Assembly (NCBI GenBank): GCA_011390275.1
Contig: JAABST010000014.1
Location: forward strand, 1-64,000
Direction of reading: 5' to 3'
Source of the DNA: Geitlerinema sp. S16
GTDB lineage: Bacteria > Cyanobacteriota > Cyanobacteriia > Cyanobacteriales > Geitlerinemataceae
DNA length: 64,000 nucleotides
A program made the position numbers and the translations under genes. The notes beneath the pieces were generated by a model. It searched no databases. It saw nothing but the letters and a program-made list of their open reading frames with translations, and had not been told where the DNA came from. Position 1 is the stretch's first letter, and the number at the start of each line of letters is the position of its first letter. Below are positions 17,920 to 25,887 of this stretch, one piece after another.

Positions 17920-19035
17920 TCAGGAAAAACCCACGCCGGGATTTTCGTTCAAGTCGTCGTCATCGTTGGGCGGGGTTTGGAGCGGGATTTGGGGCAAACC
18001 GTCAGTTCGTGATGACTTGAGATCATCATCGAAATCGTCAAGGACTGCGATCGCAACATTGTCGATATCTGTCACCTCCACCCGACCCGATGTTTTCGCG
18101 CCATCAAACACCGTGATCGTGGTGCGATCGACCGACGCATCGGGCATCACCTCCACATAAAACCCGTACGACCCTTTTTTTAACAGACGAAAATAGGCAT
18201 TCAGCTCACTTTTTTTGACATCTTCCCCAGCGATACGGGGCATCACGGTATAGGTATGCCGATAGAGATCTTCGCCGTCAGCATTGCGAACCCAGAGCTT
18301 GGGGCTAAGGGTCAGCGGTGTCGTTTCATCCGAAATGATTTCGAGCCGCAGATGCACCAAACTCAGCGATCCGCCGAGGGTTCCCCGCGCCCCCACATCA
18401 CTATCCGGGATCGTCTTAAAGATGGCTTTGCGACCACAGCCCGACTGGATCAGACTGCCCGAAATCCAGGTCAATACAGCCGTCACAATCCAGCCCCACA
18501 GCAGCGGAGTTCGATAGACGACACCAGTGCTGGCTTCGACCTCGATCGGAACGGGAGTCTCGATCTCCTGGCCGCTGGTGGTCGTATAGTCAAGCACCGA
18601 CACCGCTAGGGTGAGCGTCTCGCTGGTTTGCGCTTTGACATCCAGACCTGCATCAAGATCCTTTTCTGACCAGGTTCCCGACTCGCCGCCCTCGCTCCAC
18701 GTCCCGGATTCAGACCAGGCTTCTTTCATCGCAGACGTGACAATGTTGCCCTGACTGTCGAGCAAAATCAGCTCGTAGGTGACCCAGTGATTGGAAGGGA
18801 TCTTCGCCTCTGCCTTGATCCGCATCGCGCCGATCGCACTGGGCTTTAAGGTCAGAGGACCGACTTCTTCGTACTCTTCTGCATCCGGCTCAACGGATAC
18901 GGTCTTACGGATTTGCGTTTGACCCATAAACCAGGAGGCCAGGAGGGCCATGCTGATTAAGCCGAAAGTGAACCAGCGCAAGAAGATGGCCGGTTCGATA
19001 AATTTCCGGGTGCTGTAGGTTTTGGTGGCGCTCAT
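17920..19035 (-). CDS. two-TM membrane protein of unknown function, polyamine cluster
   Basis: A 371-residue protein with an N-terminal helix (FLRWFTFGLISMALLASWFM, about 18-37) and a central one (LLWGWIVTAVLTWISGSLI, about 178-196). Between them is a beta-rich domain with a near-tandem peptide SESGTWSEGGESGTWSEKD. A second beta-rich domain (about 215-335) contains YGFYVEVMPDASV, and the tail is Asp/Pro-rich. The W-S-E-G motif within a beta domain recalls proteins that accompany DUF4178 and membrane spermidine-synthase genes, which fits the downstream neighbour. It could sense or bind an extracytoplasmic ligand. I do not assign a family firmly. Confidence 0.65.
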   Translation of the reverse strand: MSATKTYSTRKFIEPAIFLRWFTFGLISMALLASWFMGQTQIRKTVSVEPDAEEYEEVGPLTLKPSAIGAMRIKAEAKIPSNHWVTYELILLDSQGNIVTSAMKEAWSESGTWSEGGESGTWSEKDLDAGLDVKAQTSETLTLAVSVLDYTTTSGQEIETPVPIEVEASTGVVYRTPLLWGWIVTAVLTWISGSLIQSGCGRKAIFKTIPDSDVGARGTLGGSLSLVHLRLEIISDETTPLTLSPKLWVRNADGEDLYRHTYTVMPRIAGEDVKKSELNAYFRLLKKGSYGFYVEVMPDASVDRTTITVFDGAKTSGRVEVTDIDNVAIAVLDDFDDDLKSSRTDGLPQIPLQTPPNDDDDLNENPGVGFS

Positions 19036-19218
19036 GATCGTAGCGATCGACAGGTTAAATCGACAGGTTAAATAGGGGGAATAGGTTCAGTATCGAAGCC
19101 GCATCGAAGTCGAGTCGATCTCAATTTCAGGATGAACCGTTGCTGATGCCATCATAACCAACCGATTTTGCTGACCCTGTGGATCGGTGTTTTGGGGTGA
19201 TGCCTGGGTGTTGCCCGG

Positions 19219-20598
19219 TCAAACGTTGCCGAACGCCGCGCGGCAGAGATCGCGGAACCGATCGCCCCGTTCCTCGAAGCTATTGAACTGGTCAAAGCTG
19301 GCACAGGCGGGCGACAGCAACACGGTTTTTGCCTCCAGCTTGATCGCCAATTCCGCCGATCGCGGCACGGCGCGTTCCAGCGTTTCGATACACTCGTAAC
19401 GACCGTAGCCTATCTCTGTTAAGCGTTGGGCAAAGGCATCGCTGGCCTTGCCGATCAGCAACACATAGGCCGCCCGATCGGCGATCGCATCCATCCAGGC
19501 CGTATCGTTTCCCTCTTTAATCGATCCGCCCGCGATCAAAATGGCGGGAGCTTCTACCGACGTTAGCCCGACCTCCGCCGCGTCATAATTCGTCGCCTTG
19601 CTGTCGTTGACAAACCGCACGCCGCGCCACGTGCCGATCGCCTCCAGCCGATGCGCCACACCGGGGAAATCTGCCACCGCCGCCGCGATCGCCTCGGGTT
19701 AAAGCTGGGCAAGCCGTGCCGCCGCGATCGCGAGCAGTAAATTTTGCTGGTTGTGCGCTCCAGGCATATCCAAAGCCGCGACCTCAACGATTTTGACACC
19801 CTCAACGTAGACCCAGCCGGAATCGATATAGGCGTAGGGAGTGATGCCGTCTAATGCATCTTTGCCGTGTACCGACGTCCAGTAGGCATCGCGATCCCAG
19901 TCCTCGCGGTGGGCGTACAGCGCTGGATCGTCACCGTTTAAAACTCGATATTTCGATCGCGTCAACAGTGTCGCTTTGATGGCGTAGTAGTTTTCGAGGG
20001 TGTAGTGGCGATTGAGATGGTCGGGGGTGAAGGTCGTCCAAATGCCGATCGTGGGAGCCAGCGCGATCGAGGATTCGATCTGATAGCTGCTGAGTTCGGC
20101 GATCGTCCAGTCGATTTGACGATCGGGTGGATTATCGGGATTGTTTACCAAAGCCAGCTCGCAGGCCGCGAAACCGATGTTGCCGCAGGCGGGAGCGTTG
20201 AGGCCACACCGCTGAAAAATGGCGGCAGTCAGAGCCGTGGTGGTGGTTTTGCCGTTCGTGCCGGTGATGCCAATCCAGGGGCGATCGCCGAGGGTTTGCC
20301 ATGCCAGTTCCATCTCGCCCAGGGTTTCGACGCCGCGCGATCGAGCGGCTTCCAGGGCGGGCAAATTCCAGGGAACGCCGGGACTCACGATCAATTTTTC
20401 AGTTTCGGGAAAGGCTTCTAGCGTAAAACTGGTGTCGAGATGGACGGTGATGCCCTCCGCTTCGAGGGTTTGTCGCTGCGCTTCGAGCTGATCGCCCGTA
20501 CCCCGATCGCTCAGTTCGACCGTATAACCGCGTTGAACAAGCAGGCGAGCGGCGGCAATGCCGGATTTTCCGAGGCCGATAACGTGAGCGTAGGTCAT
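19219..20598 (-). pseudogene. murD: murD (UDP-N-acetylmuramoyl-alanine--D-glutamate ligase) split by in-frame TAA
   Basis: Both halves of MurD are present in one reading frame. The upstream part (299 residues, 20598-19699) has the Rossmann start [16 protein letters not shown], the ATP site [17 protein letters not shown] and the central-domain residues to AAARLAQL. It then meets TAA at 19699-19701. The frame continues as [19 protein letters not shown] and ends normally after [20 protein letters not shown]. The C-terminal motifs NDSKATN and the Ser-Pro-Ala-Cys region are intact. Without the stop the protein is about 459 residues, the family size. The stop falls at the central/C-terminal domain junction. 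A GTG at 19677 could restart translation but has no well-spaced ribosome binding site. MurD is essential, so sequencing error, split enzyme, readthrough or a second copy must be considered. Confidence 0.85.
19699..19701 (-). other. in-frame TAA inside murD
   Basis: The coding strand reads CAG CTT TAA CCC GAG. The frame before and after is identical, so this is a substitution (for example CAA, GAA or AAA to TAA) or a multiple-of-three change, not a frameshift. Confidence 0.9.
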
Positions 20599-20818
20599 GG
20601 CAAATCGTGTCGAACAGGATGCTGAACGGAAAGGTGGACGAGGGCGGGAAATCGCGAAACGCGATCGAAAGCCTACCCATCATAAAATGAGGGCGCGTTT
20701 ACCTCATGAGTTGTTGCCGTTACGCGGTTACTGCCTCACAAATTTAGAGTTTGGGGCGAAGGTACACGACCCGTTTGACTCGACATTCTCTTTAGATTAG
20801 GACTGGTTGTACGTCCGT

Positions 20819-21535
20819 ATGGCGACCCTCCCACCGCTACGCCAACAAGAACTTGAACGCCTGGTTGCAAAATTTGATCTCGATCCGGTAGCGGCTCGGC
20901 TCGATTGGGCGCTGCTGGATCTGGCGTTAACCCATTCCAGCGCGTCCGCGACGGAAAATTACGAACAGCTTGAATTTGTCGGTGATGCGGTGGTGCGGCT
21001 GGCAGCGGCGCGGTTCCTGTGGGAAAACTACGCCGATCGCCCCGTTGGCGAGTTTGCCGCGATTCGATCGATCCTGGTGAGCGATCGCGTTTTGGCGGAA
21101 ATCGCGGATAGCTATAACCTGCAACGCTATCTCCGGGTACGCGGCGGCACGCGCAACGATCGCACCGCCACCGCGCCCTTATTGGCGGATGCGATGGAAG
21201 CGACGATCGCGGCGCTGTATTTGCCGACGAGCGATCTCGGCGTAGTGCGATCGTGGCTTGATCCGCAGTTCGCGCCCCGGACGGAGGCGATCCTGAGCGA
21301 TCCGGCGCGTCAAAACTACAAGGCCGCGTTACAGGAGTGGACACAGGGTCATCTGAAATGTTTGCCGATTTATGAGGTCGAGGAGTCGAATGTGGAGCAT
21401 GGCAGCGAGGAGCGTTTTTCGGCGCGGATTTTGGTGAATGGTGAAGCGTGGGGTGAGGGAAAAGGGCGATCGCGCAAGTTGGCGCAGCAGGCAGCCGCGC
21501 GGGTGGCGTTTCAGCAATATTGCCAAGCGCCCTAA
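20819..21535 (+). CDS. rnc: ribonuclease III
   Basis: A 238-residue double-strand-specific RNase. The catalytic signature NYEQLEFVGDAVVRLAAA and the second metal-binding stretch LLADAMEATIAALYL are present. The C-terminal dsRNA-binding domain spans about 158-235 (NYKAALQEWTQGH and the end KLAQQAAARVAFQQY). It processes rRNA and mRNA. ATG at 20819 is preferred over an upstream TTG at 20807. The gene is divergent from murD and is followed by a clear hairpin. Confidence 0.93.
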   Translation: MATLPPLRQQELERLVAKFDLDPVAARLDWALLDLALTHSSASATENYEQLEFVGDAVVRLAAARFLWENYADRPVGEFAAIRSILVSDRVLAEIADSYNLQRYLRVRGGTRNDRTATAPLLADAMEATIAALYLPTSDLGVVRSWLDPQFAPRTEAILSDPARQNYKAALQEWTQGHLKCLPIYEVEESNVEHGSEERFSARILVNGEAWGEGKGRSRKLAQQAAARVAFQQYCQAP

Positions 21536-21563
21536 TGGTTCGAGCGATCGTTGCTGGGTGTTG

Positions 21564-21586
21564 AGAAGTCGGACTTTCCGACTTCT
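21564..21586. terminator. hairpin downstream of rnc
   Basis: AGAAGTCGGA, a 3-nt loop and TCCGACTTCT form a perfect 10-bp stem 29 bp after the rnc stop. There is no T tract. The same AGAAGTC(G/C)GAC stem recurs at 43273 and 51397, so this is a dispersed hairpin family located in gaps and gene ends. Confidence 0.6.
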
Positions 21587-21786
21587 TGAGTGGACAACTA
21601 TTTTGAGTTAAGACTTTGCAAGGCGCGAGCTTGAAGCGGAATTGAGAGCGAACATCACCAAATGTTTCGGAAAACCGAGTGCCGATGACTGATGTAACTA
21701 CATTGGGAGCAGCGATCCGTCGCGAATAATGACTTGACCATGCTCCGATTCTTCCCAATGTCTTCCTCCTTGATTCGGTACATCTC

Positions 21787-22926
21787 ATGGAACTCACCAG
21801 CATCGTCCTCAGCCAAGAATTTGAAGGGCAGTTTTACGACTTTGGTATTGCGACCACCGCTGCGGACAGCTTTTTCTATCGCGACTTGAATGCTGCCCAA
21901 GCCGCAGAACTCAGCAGTTCCAGCGGTATGGACGTCATCGTCCTACTCGCCGGGGACGACGCCGCTACCGACGACAGCAGCAGCCGGATTTATTTCGGCA
22001 ACACGGGCAACGACACGATCGACGGCGCGGACGGCAACGACACGATCGCCGCCGGGCAAGGCAATGACGTTGTGATCGGCGGCAACGGCGACGATGTTCT
22101 AGCCGGGAACCTTGGCAGCGACACGATTAGCGGCGGGCTAGGTAACGACGTGGTCTTTGGCGGCCAGGGCAACGATGCGATCGACGGCGGTAGTGGCAGC
22201 GATTTACTCTCGGGCGATCTCGGGGATGACACCTTGACCGGTGGTAGTGGGTTTGATGTGTTGACCGGCGGTGATGGTCGCGATCGCTTCGTGCTGGAGG
22301 TGGGCAACAATCTCGATACGATCACCGACTTCATTAGCGGCGTAGACATTCTGCAATTACCCGCTGGCGTCAGCTTTAACGATCTAACCTTCTCGGCTAC
22401 CAGCGGCAATACCCTGATTCAAACCACCTCGGGAGAATCGATCGCCCTGCTGCAAGGCATCTCCCCCGCGACGATCAGCGCCGCAAATTTCGTCACGGCG
22501 GGCGAAGCCGCACCGATCTCCACCACCCTCGACGCCTTTGAAGCGGAAGTTCTCGACCTCACCAACCAATTTCGCCAGTCCAACAGCGTCGGCACACTCA
22601 CCGCCAACGCCAACCTCTCGCAAGCCGCCGAAACCCACAGCCAAAACATGGCCGACCTCGACTTTTTTAGCCACACCGGCCAAGACGGATCGAGTGCGAG
22701 CGATCGGGCGATCGCGGCGGGCTACGGCTCAACCTTCGTCGGCGAAAATATCGGCGTTGGTTACAGCACCCCCGCGAGCGTCGTCCAGGGCTGGATCGAT
22801 AGCCCCGGCCATCGCGCCAACCTGCTCAATGCTAGCTATACCAAACTCGGGGTCGGCTACGTTTTCCTCGCTGAGGATACGGGGAATGAAAATTGGAACC
22901 ATTATTGGACGCAGGTTTTCGGCTAG
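21787..22926 (+). CDS. RTX calcium-binding repeats fused to a CAP/SCP domain
   Basis: A 379-residue protein. Residues 1-65 form an N-terminal region. Residues about 70-170 contain tandem RTX nonapeptides (GNDTIDGADGNDTIAAGQG and similar GGxGxDxUx units) that bind calcium in a beta-roll. Residues about 172-240 resemble the RTX C-cap (RDRFVLEVGN..LDTITDFISGVDIL). Residues 248-379 form a CAP (SCP/PR1) domain with NLSQAAETHSQNMADLDFFSH, VGENIG, SPGHRANLLN and the GVGY strand; the metal-site His and Glu residues are present. No signal peptide is seen, as expected for type I secretion of RTX proteins. The extracellular role is unknown. Confidence 0.88.
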   Translation: MELTSIVLSQEFEGQFYDFGIATTAADSFFYRDLNAAQAAELSSSSGMDVIVLLAGDDAATDDSSSRIYFGNTGNDTIDGADGNDTIAAGQGNDVVIGGNGDDVLAGNLGSDTISGGLGNDVVFGGQGNDAIDGGSGSDLLSGDLGDDTLTGGSGFDVLTGGDGRDRFVLEVGNNLDTITDFISGVDILQLPAGVSFNDLTFSATSGNTLIQTTSGESIALLQGISPATISAANFVTAGEAAPISTTLDAFEAEVLDLTNQFRQSNSVGTLTANANLSQAAETHSQNMADLDFFSHTGQDGSSASDRAIAAGYGSTFVGENIGVGYSTPASVVQGWIDSPGHRANLLNASYTKLGVGYVFLAEDTGNENWNHYWTQVFG

Positions 22927-23140
22927 GTCGATAACGCGGTGATTCGTCCTGGGGAAATATTGCGAATCTCGTGCTTGATGCAAATTTGCGATCGATGATT
23001 CATCCGGCAGCCATTGCGGTTCCCGCGATCCAACCTGTTAAGCTTGAGAGCGGCGAAATGATACCGCACGCGATCGCCAGGATCATTAACTGATCGCCCG
23101 CGTTTGCGTTACGATCGCCGCAATCTCGATCGCCCCAAGG

Positions 23141-23803
23141 ATGAAAGCAGCTATGGATTGGCACGCGGAAGACGCTCGCGCGTTAGGCGAACTGGATCGT
23201 GAACTGAGCGATCTAGACCGATCGCCCTCGGAGTACTACATCGTTCGCCAAGCGATTTTTGAAACTGCCGATCTCGAATACGGTTCACTGATCCAGTTTT
23301 CCGAGAATGCCTTGCAATCAGGGGCGGCAGCCCTAGCAGCGCGGACGACGATCGTCACCGACATGCCGATGGTACAGGTCGGCATCGCGCCCAAACTTCA
23401 GCGCACCTTTTCCAATCCGGTCTACTGCGGCATCGAAGCCCTGACCCGACCGCAGCGCCAAAAAACCCAAGCCGCCTGGGGCGTCGAAACCTTAGCGCGT
23501 CGCTATCCCGAAGCGATTTTTGTCCTGGGACAGTCCAGCAGCGCCCTCGCGAGCCTGATTGAAACGATCGAAAACGAAGATGTGAACCCAGCCCTGGTGA
23601 TCGCCACGCCGTCGGGTTTTATGGGCGGCGATGTGCTTAAAGAGCGGCTGAACGATGCCCGTGTGCCGCACATTCGTAGCGCAGGCCGCAAGGGATCGGC
23701 GATCGTTGCCGTTGCGATTTTCAATGCTTTGCTGGATCTCGCATGGCAAGCCTACGCCCACGGCGAAAATCCGCTGGATGAAAGTGCGCTCGATTTGCGC
23801 TAA
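23141..23803 (+). CDS. cobH: precorrin-8X methylmutase
   Basis: A 220-residue CobH/CbiC protein. It moves a methyl group from C-11 to C-12 in precorrin-8X during cobalamin ring synthesis. Diagnostic stretches are GAAALAARTTIVTDMPMVQ, the LIETIENEDVNPALVIATP region with GFMGGDVLKERL, and RKGSAIVAVAIFNALL near the end. Start: AAGG abuts the first ATG, so the ATG at 23153 (MDWHAEDARAL), 12 bp further on, may be the real one. No other cobalamin gene is adjacent. Confidence 0.92.
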   Translation: MKAAMDWHAEDARALGELDRELSDLDRSPSEYYIVRQAIFETADLEYGSLIQFSENALQSGAAALAARTTIVTDMPMVQVGIAPKLQRTFSNPVYCGIEALTRPQRQKTQAAWGVETLARRYPEAIFVLGQSSSALASLIETIENEDVNPALVIATPSGFMGGDVLKERLNDARVPHIRSAGRKGSAIVAVAIFNALLDLAWQAYAHGENPLDESALDLR

Positions 23804-23943
23804 GTCCGCAGATCGCAAATTCCGCAGATAAAACCGAAGCTTGTACAATTGGTACGCGCGAATCGGGGTAGAAGTCCCGATCGCCCCGCGAAACCGGAAC
23901 GATCGCGCTATTGTCATAATCTTTTGAGTCGGAGCCGCAAACC

Positions 23944-24261
23944 ATGGCGATCGCCGTTGGTGTCATTCAAGCGCTGGGATTTCCCGGCACCCTCGCCGCC
24001 GCAGATGCAATGGTGAAACGCGGGCGTGTCACGCTCGTCTTTTTCGATAAGGCGGAGCGGGCAGAATTTATGGTCGTCATTCGCGGCCCCGTTTCGGACG
24101 TAAAAACCGCGATGGCAGCCGGAATCGAGGCGGTGGAAAACACCTACGGCGCTGTTTTGTGTCAACACTATACGATTCCCAACCCGCCGGACAATGTGGT
24201 GTCCGTCTTGCCGCTTGGTTTCACGCCGGAAAGCGAACCGTTTCGGGTCATGCCCGGTTAA
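23944..24261 (+). CDS. ccmK3: carboxysome shell protein, CcmK3-like (BMC domain)
   Basis: A 105-residue single BMC-domain hexamer-type protein. It starts AIAVGVIQALGFPGTLAAAD and continues AMVKRGRVTLVFFDKAERAE and VVIRGPVSDVKTAMAAGIEA. The GVIQ(T/A)LGFP start, the AER strand, RGPVS and the HYTIPNPPDNV stretch resemble CcmK3 more than CcmK1/2/4. CcmK3 is usually paired with ccmK4 in a satellite locus and forms mixed hexamers; no ccmK4 follows here within 690 bp. It forms part of the carboxysome shell and modulates metabolite flux. bicA in the same window belongs to the same carbon-concentrating system. Confidence 0.88.
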   Translation: MAIAVGVIQALGFPGTLAAADAMVKRGRVTLVFFDKAERAEFMVVIRGPVSDVKTAMAAGIEAVENTYGAVLCQHYTIPNPPDNVVSVLPLGFTPESEPFRVMPG

Positions 24262-24328
24262 GTCGCGATCTCACGGGATTTCAACTTAATGTGTACTGCG
24301 ATCAAAGTTTGGTATTGGTGTCATCAAG

Positions 24329-24372
24329 GTTAACCAGGACTTCCAACACCCCTTGCGTCAGTCCTGTTAACT
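24329..24372. repeat. inverted repeat related to 28055-28085
   Basis: GTTAACCAGGACT and AGTCCTGTTAAC form an imperfect stem around TCCAACACCCCTTGCGTC. The strand TTCCAACACCCCTTGCGTCA and following bases match TTCTAACAGCCCTTGCATAA at 28060-28079, so this is a dispersed element. Position downstream of ccmK3 suits a terminator or mRNA 3' end. Confidence 0.55.
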
Positions 24373-24408
24373 TTGAGATCGCGCTTTTATCCTGTATTAA
24401 TCCCAATA

Positions 24409-24527
24409 ATACGAAATCTGGTTCTGTATGAGAAAAATATAAAAACATCTATGAGCACTGAGCGGAGTCGAAGTGCGGTGTCCAGCTAGAGCGACGATCC
24501 AAGATTATGCACAAGCGGATTTCGTAT
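24409..24527. repeat. MITE-like element type A, copy 2
   Basis: A 119-bp element with perfect 10-bp terminal inverted repeats ATACGAAATC and GATTTCGTAT, and the shared core hairpin GCACTGAGCGGAGTCGAAGT. The interior includes ATCCAAGATTATGCA, similar to the copy at 53616. It contains no coding capacity, as expected of a non-autonomous transposable element. It abuts the Pho-box array. Confidence 0.75.
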
Positions 24528-24529
24528 GA

Positions 24530-24570
24530 CTTAACCTTAAGAATAACTAGAGTTAACCTTGATTTAACTT
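24530..24570 (+). promoter_or_regulatory. Pho-box array (SphR binding sites), four repeats
   Basis: Four 8-bp units separated by exactly 3 bp: CTTAACCT (24530), GAATAACT (24541), GTTAACCT (24552) and TTTAACTT (24563). Tandem TTAACC-like octamers with 3-bp spacers are the known cyanobacterial Pho box bound by SphR. The array is 384 bp upstream of the sphR ATG and implies autoregulation by phosphate, or control of a leader transcript. Units 1 and 3 fit best; units 2 and 4 are weaker. Confidence 0.75.
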
Positions 24571-24953
24571 GCTAGAAAATAGGAGGAAGGCTGAAATTCA
24601 TTTTAATCGTAGTCAATCACCGCTATTTTGCTTACTCATCTCTTGAAATCATGACGCTGCCTTCGCTTGTAACCTCGATCGGTCGTTCAGGCTGAACAGA
24701 TTGCAGCTTAAGGGTTTAGATTTTATTCCTCGGAGAAATTTCGAGATGTAGATCGGTTTCGCTTTGATCGATGAGTTTGTAAATTAATCATCTAATCATC
24801 AAACAATTATCAAATATGGGAATTCGATCGATAGAATAAGTCTGTCTTTGTTCGAGCCATAACGTTAATGGGGCAAAGCAAATGCCTTTCATCAACGCCT
24901 TAACCTAATTCCTCGATCAATCACCATCCGCTTCACACTATTTCCTTCGATAC

Positions 24954-25703
24954 ATGTTAGCCATTGATGCCAATGTGACCCCAACGTCCTCTGAACTTGG
25001 ACGTCCGAAGCGAGTCCTCGTCGTTGAAGATGAAGAACTCATCCGAGAAATGGTTGAACTTGCACTCCAGGACGAGGGCTATCGCGTTACAGCCGTCGAT
25101 AATGGGCGCGATGCCATCAATCGTCTCAGCGCGGAAGCTCAGGGGAGCGATCGATCCTTTGATCTCATCGTCCTCGATGTCATGCTGCCGCACATTAACG
25201 GCCTCGACCTGTGCCGTCTTCTACGTCAGCAGGGCAATCCGATTCCAATCCTGGTTCTCAGCGCCAAAGCCAGCGAAACTGATCGCGTTCTCGGTCTCGA
25301 AGTCGGTGCGGATGACTACCTCTGCAAACCCTTTGGGATGCGTGAACTGGTTGCCCGCTGTCGGGCGCTGCTGCGTCGAGCGAAATCCGATAAGGATAAC
25401 CCGCTGGAGGTGGTGGAATTTGAAGGCATTCAGGTTTATCCGCAACAGTGCCGCGTGGTGGTGCGCGGTGAAGAAGTCAATCTAGCCCCGAAGGAATTCC
25501 GGCTGTTGGAGTTGTTTACCCAATCGCCGCGCCGTGTTTGGTCGCGTGAACAGCTACTCGATCAAATTTGGGGATTTGACTTTGTCGGGGATAGCAAAAC
25601 GGTTGATGTGCATATCCGTTGGCTGCGGGAAAAAATTGAAATTGATCCGAGCAGTCCGCAATATATTATTACGGTGCGAGGGTTTGGCTACCGTCTTGGC
25701 TAG
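24954..25703 (+). CDS. sphR: OmpR-family response regulator, SphR-like (phosphate)
   Basis: A 249-residue regulator. The receiver domain (about 18-138) has the acidic pair VVEDEE, phospho-acceptor Asp in LIVLDVMLPHINGLDLC, and Lys in DDYLCKPFGMREL. The winged-helix DNA-binding domain (about 150-249) has VNLAPKEFRLLELF and TVDVHIRWLREKIE with a typical C-terminal FGYRLG. The sequence GLEVGADDYLCKPFGMRELVARCRALLRR in two parts matches cyanobacterial SphR by eye. A PAS-containing kinase follows, and a Pho-box array precedes the gene. Other OmpR-type regulators remain possible, but the promoter supports SphR. Confidence 0.85.
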   Translation: MLAIDANVTPTSSELGRPKRVLVVEDEELIREMVELALQDEGYRVTAVDNGRDAINRLSAEAQGSDRSFDLIVLDVMLPHINGLDLCRLLRQQGNPIPILVLSAKASETDRVLGLEVGADDYLCKPFGMRELVARCRALLRRAKSDKDNPLEVVEFEGIQVYPQQCRVVVRGEEVNLAPKEFRLLELFTQSPRRVWSREQLLDQIWGFDFVGDSKTVDVHIRWLREKIEIDPSSPQYIITVRGFGYRLG

Positions 25704-25725
25704 GGCTAAAAATATCCGATCATGA

Positions 25726-25844
25726 TATAGCAGAAACCGATTGTATTAGGACACTCTCATTCAAGCTAAAAACCGCACTTCGACTCCGCTCAGTGCTGTT
25801 CAGCTTTTTTTTGATACGTCCTAACCCAATCGTTTTTTGCTATA
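25726..25844. repeat. MITE-like element type B, copy 1
   Basis: A 119-bp element between sphR and sphS. Left end TATAGCAGAAACCGATT and inverted right end TATAGCAAAAAACGATT extend into about 28-bp terminal inverted repeats ending (T/G)TTAGGAC. The centre carries the inverted core GCACTTCGACTCCGCTCAGT, identical to that of type A. It may weaken or terminate read-through from sphR into sphS. Confidence 0.75.
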
Positions 25845-25887
25845 CATCTCTCTAAATGATGAATCGCCATAGATTGCCCCACATTAG

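Larger units (their letters stand above)
24262..24953. other. 692-bp regulatory and repeat-rich gap before sphR
   Basis: From left to right it holds a long hairpin repeat (24329-24372), a type-A MITE-like element (24409-24527), a four-unit Pho-box array (24530-24570) and about 380 bp of probable leader. A further CTTAACCT word lies at 24899-24906, 48 bp before the sphR ATG. No gene was recognised. Confidence 0.6.

Noticed and set aside
19677..19720. Frameshift as the cause of murD interruption
   Set aside because: Upstream and downstream parts are in the same frame, so a single in-frame stop is the only change.
20736..21803. A 355-codon open frame antisense to rnc
   Set aside because: It is the mirror of a clear RNase III gene and codes an Arg/Pro/Ser-rich sequence with no family.
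24262..24953. A hidden ccmK4 after ccmK3
   Set aside because: No BMC motif in any frame; the gap holds repeats and Pho boxes.
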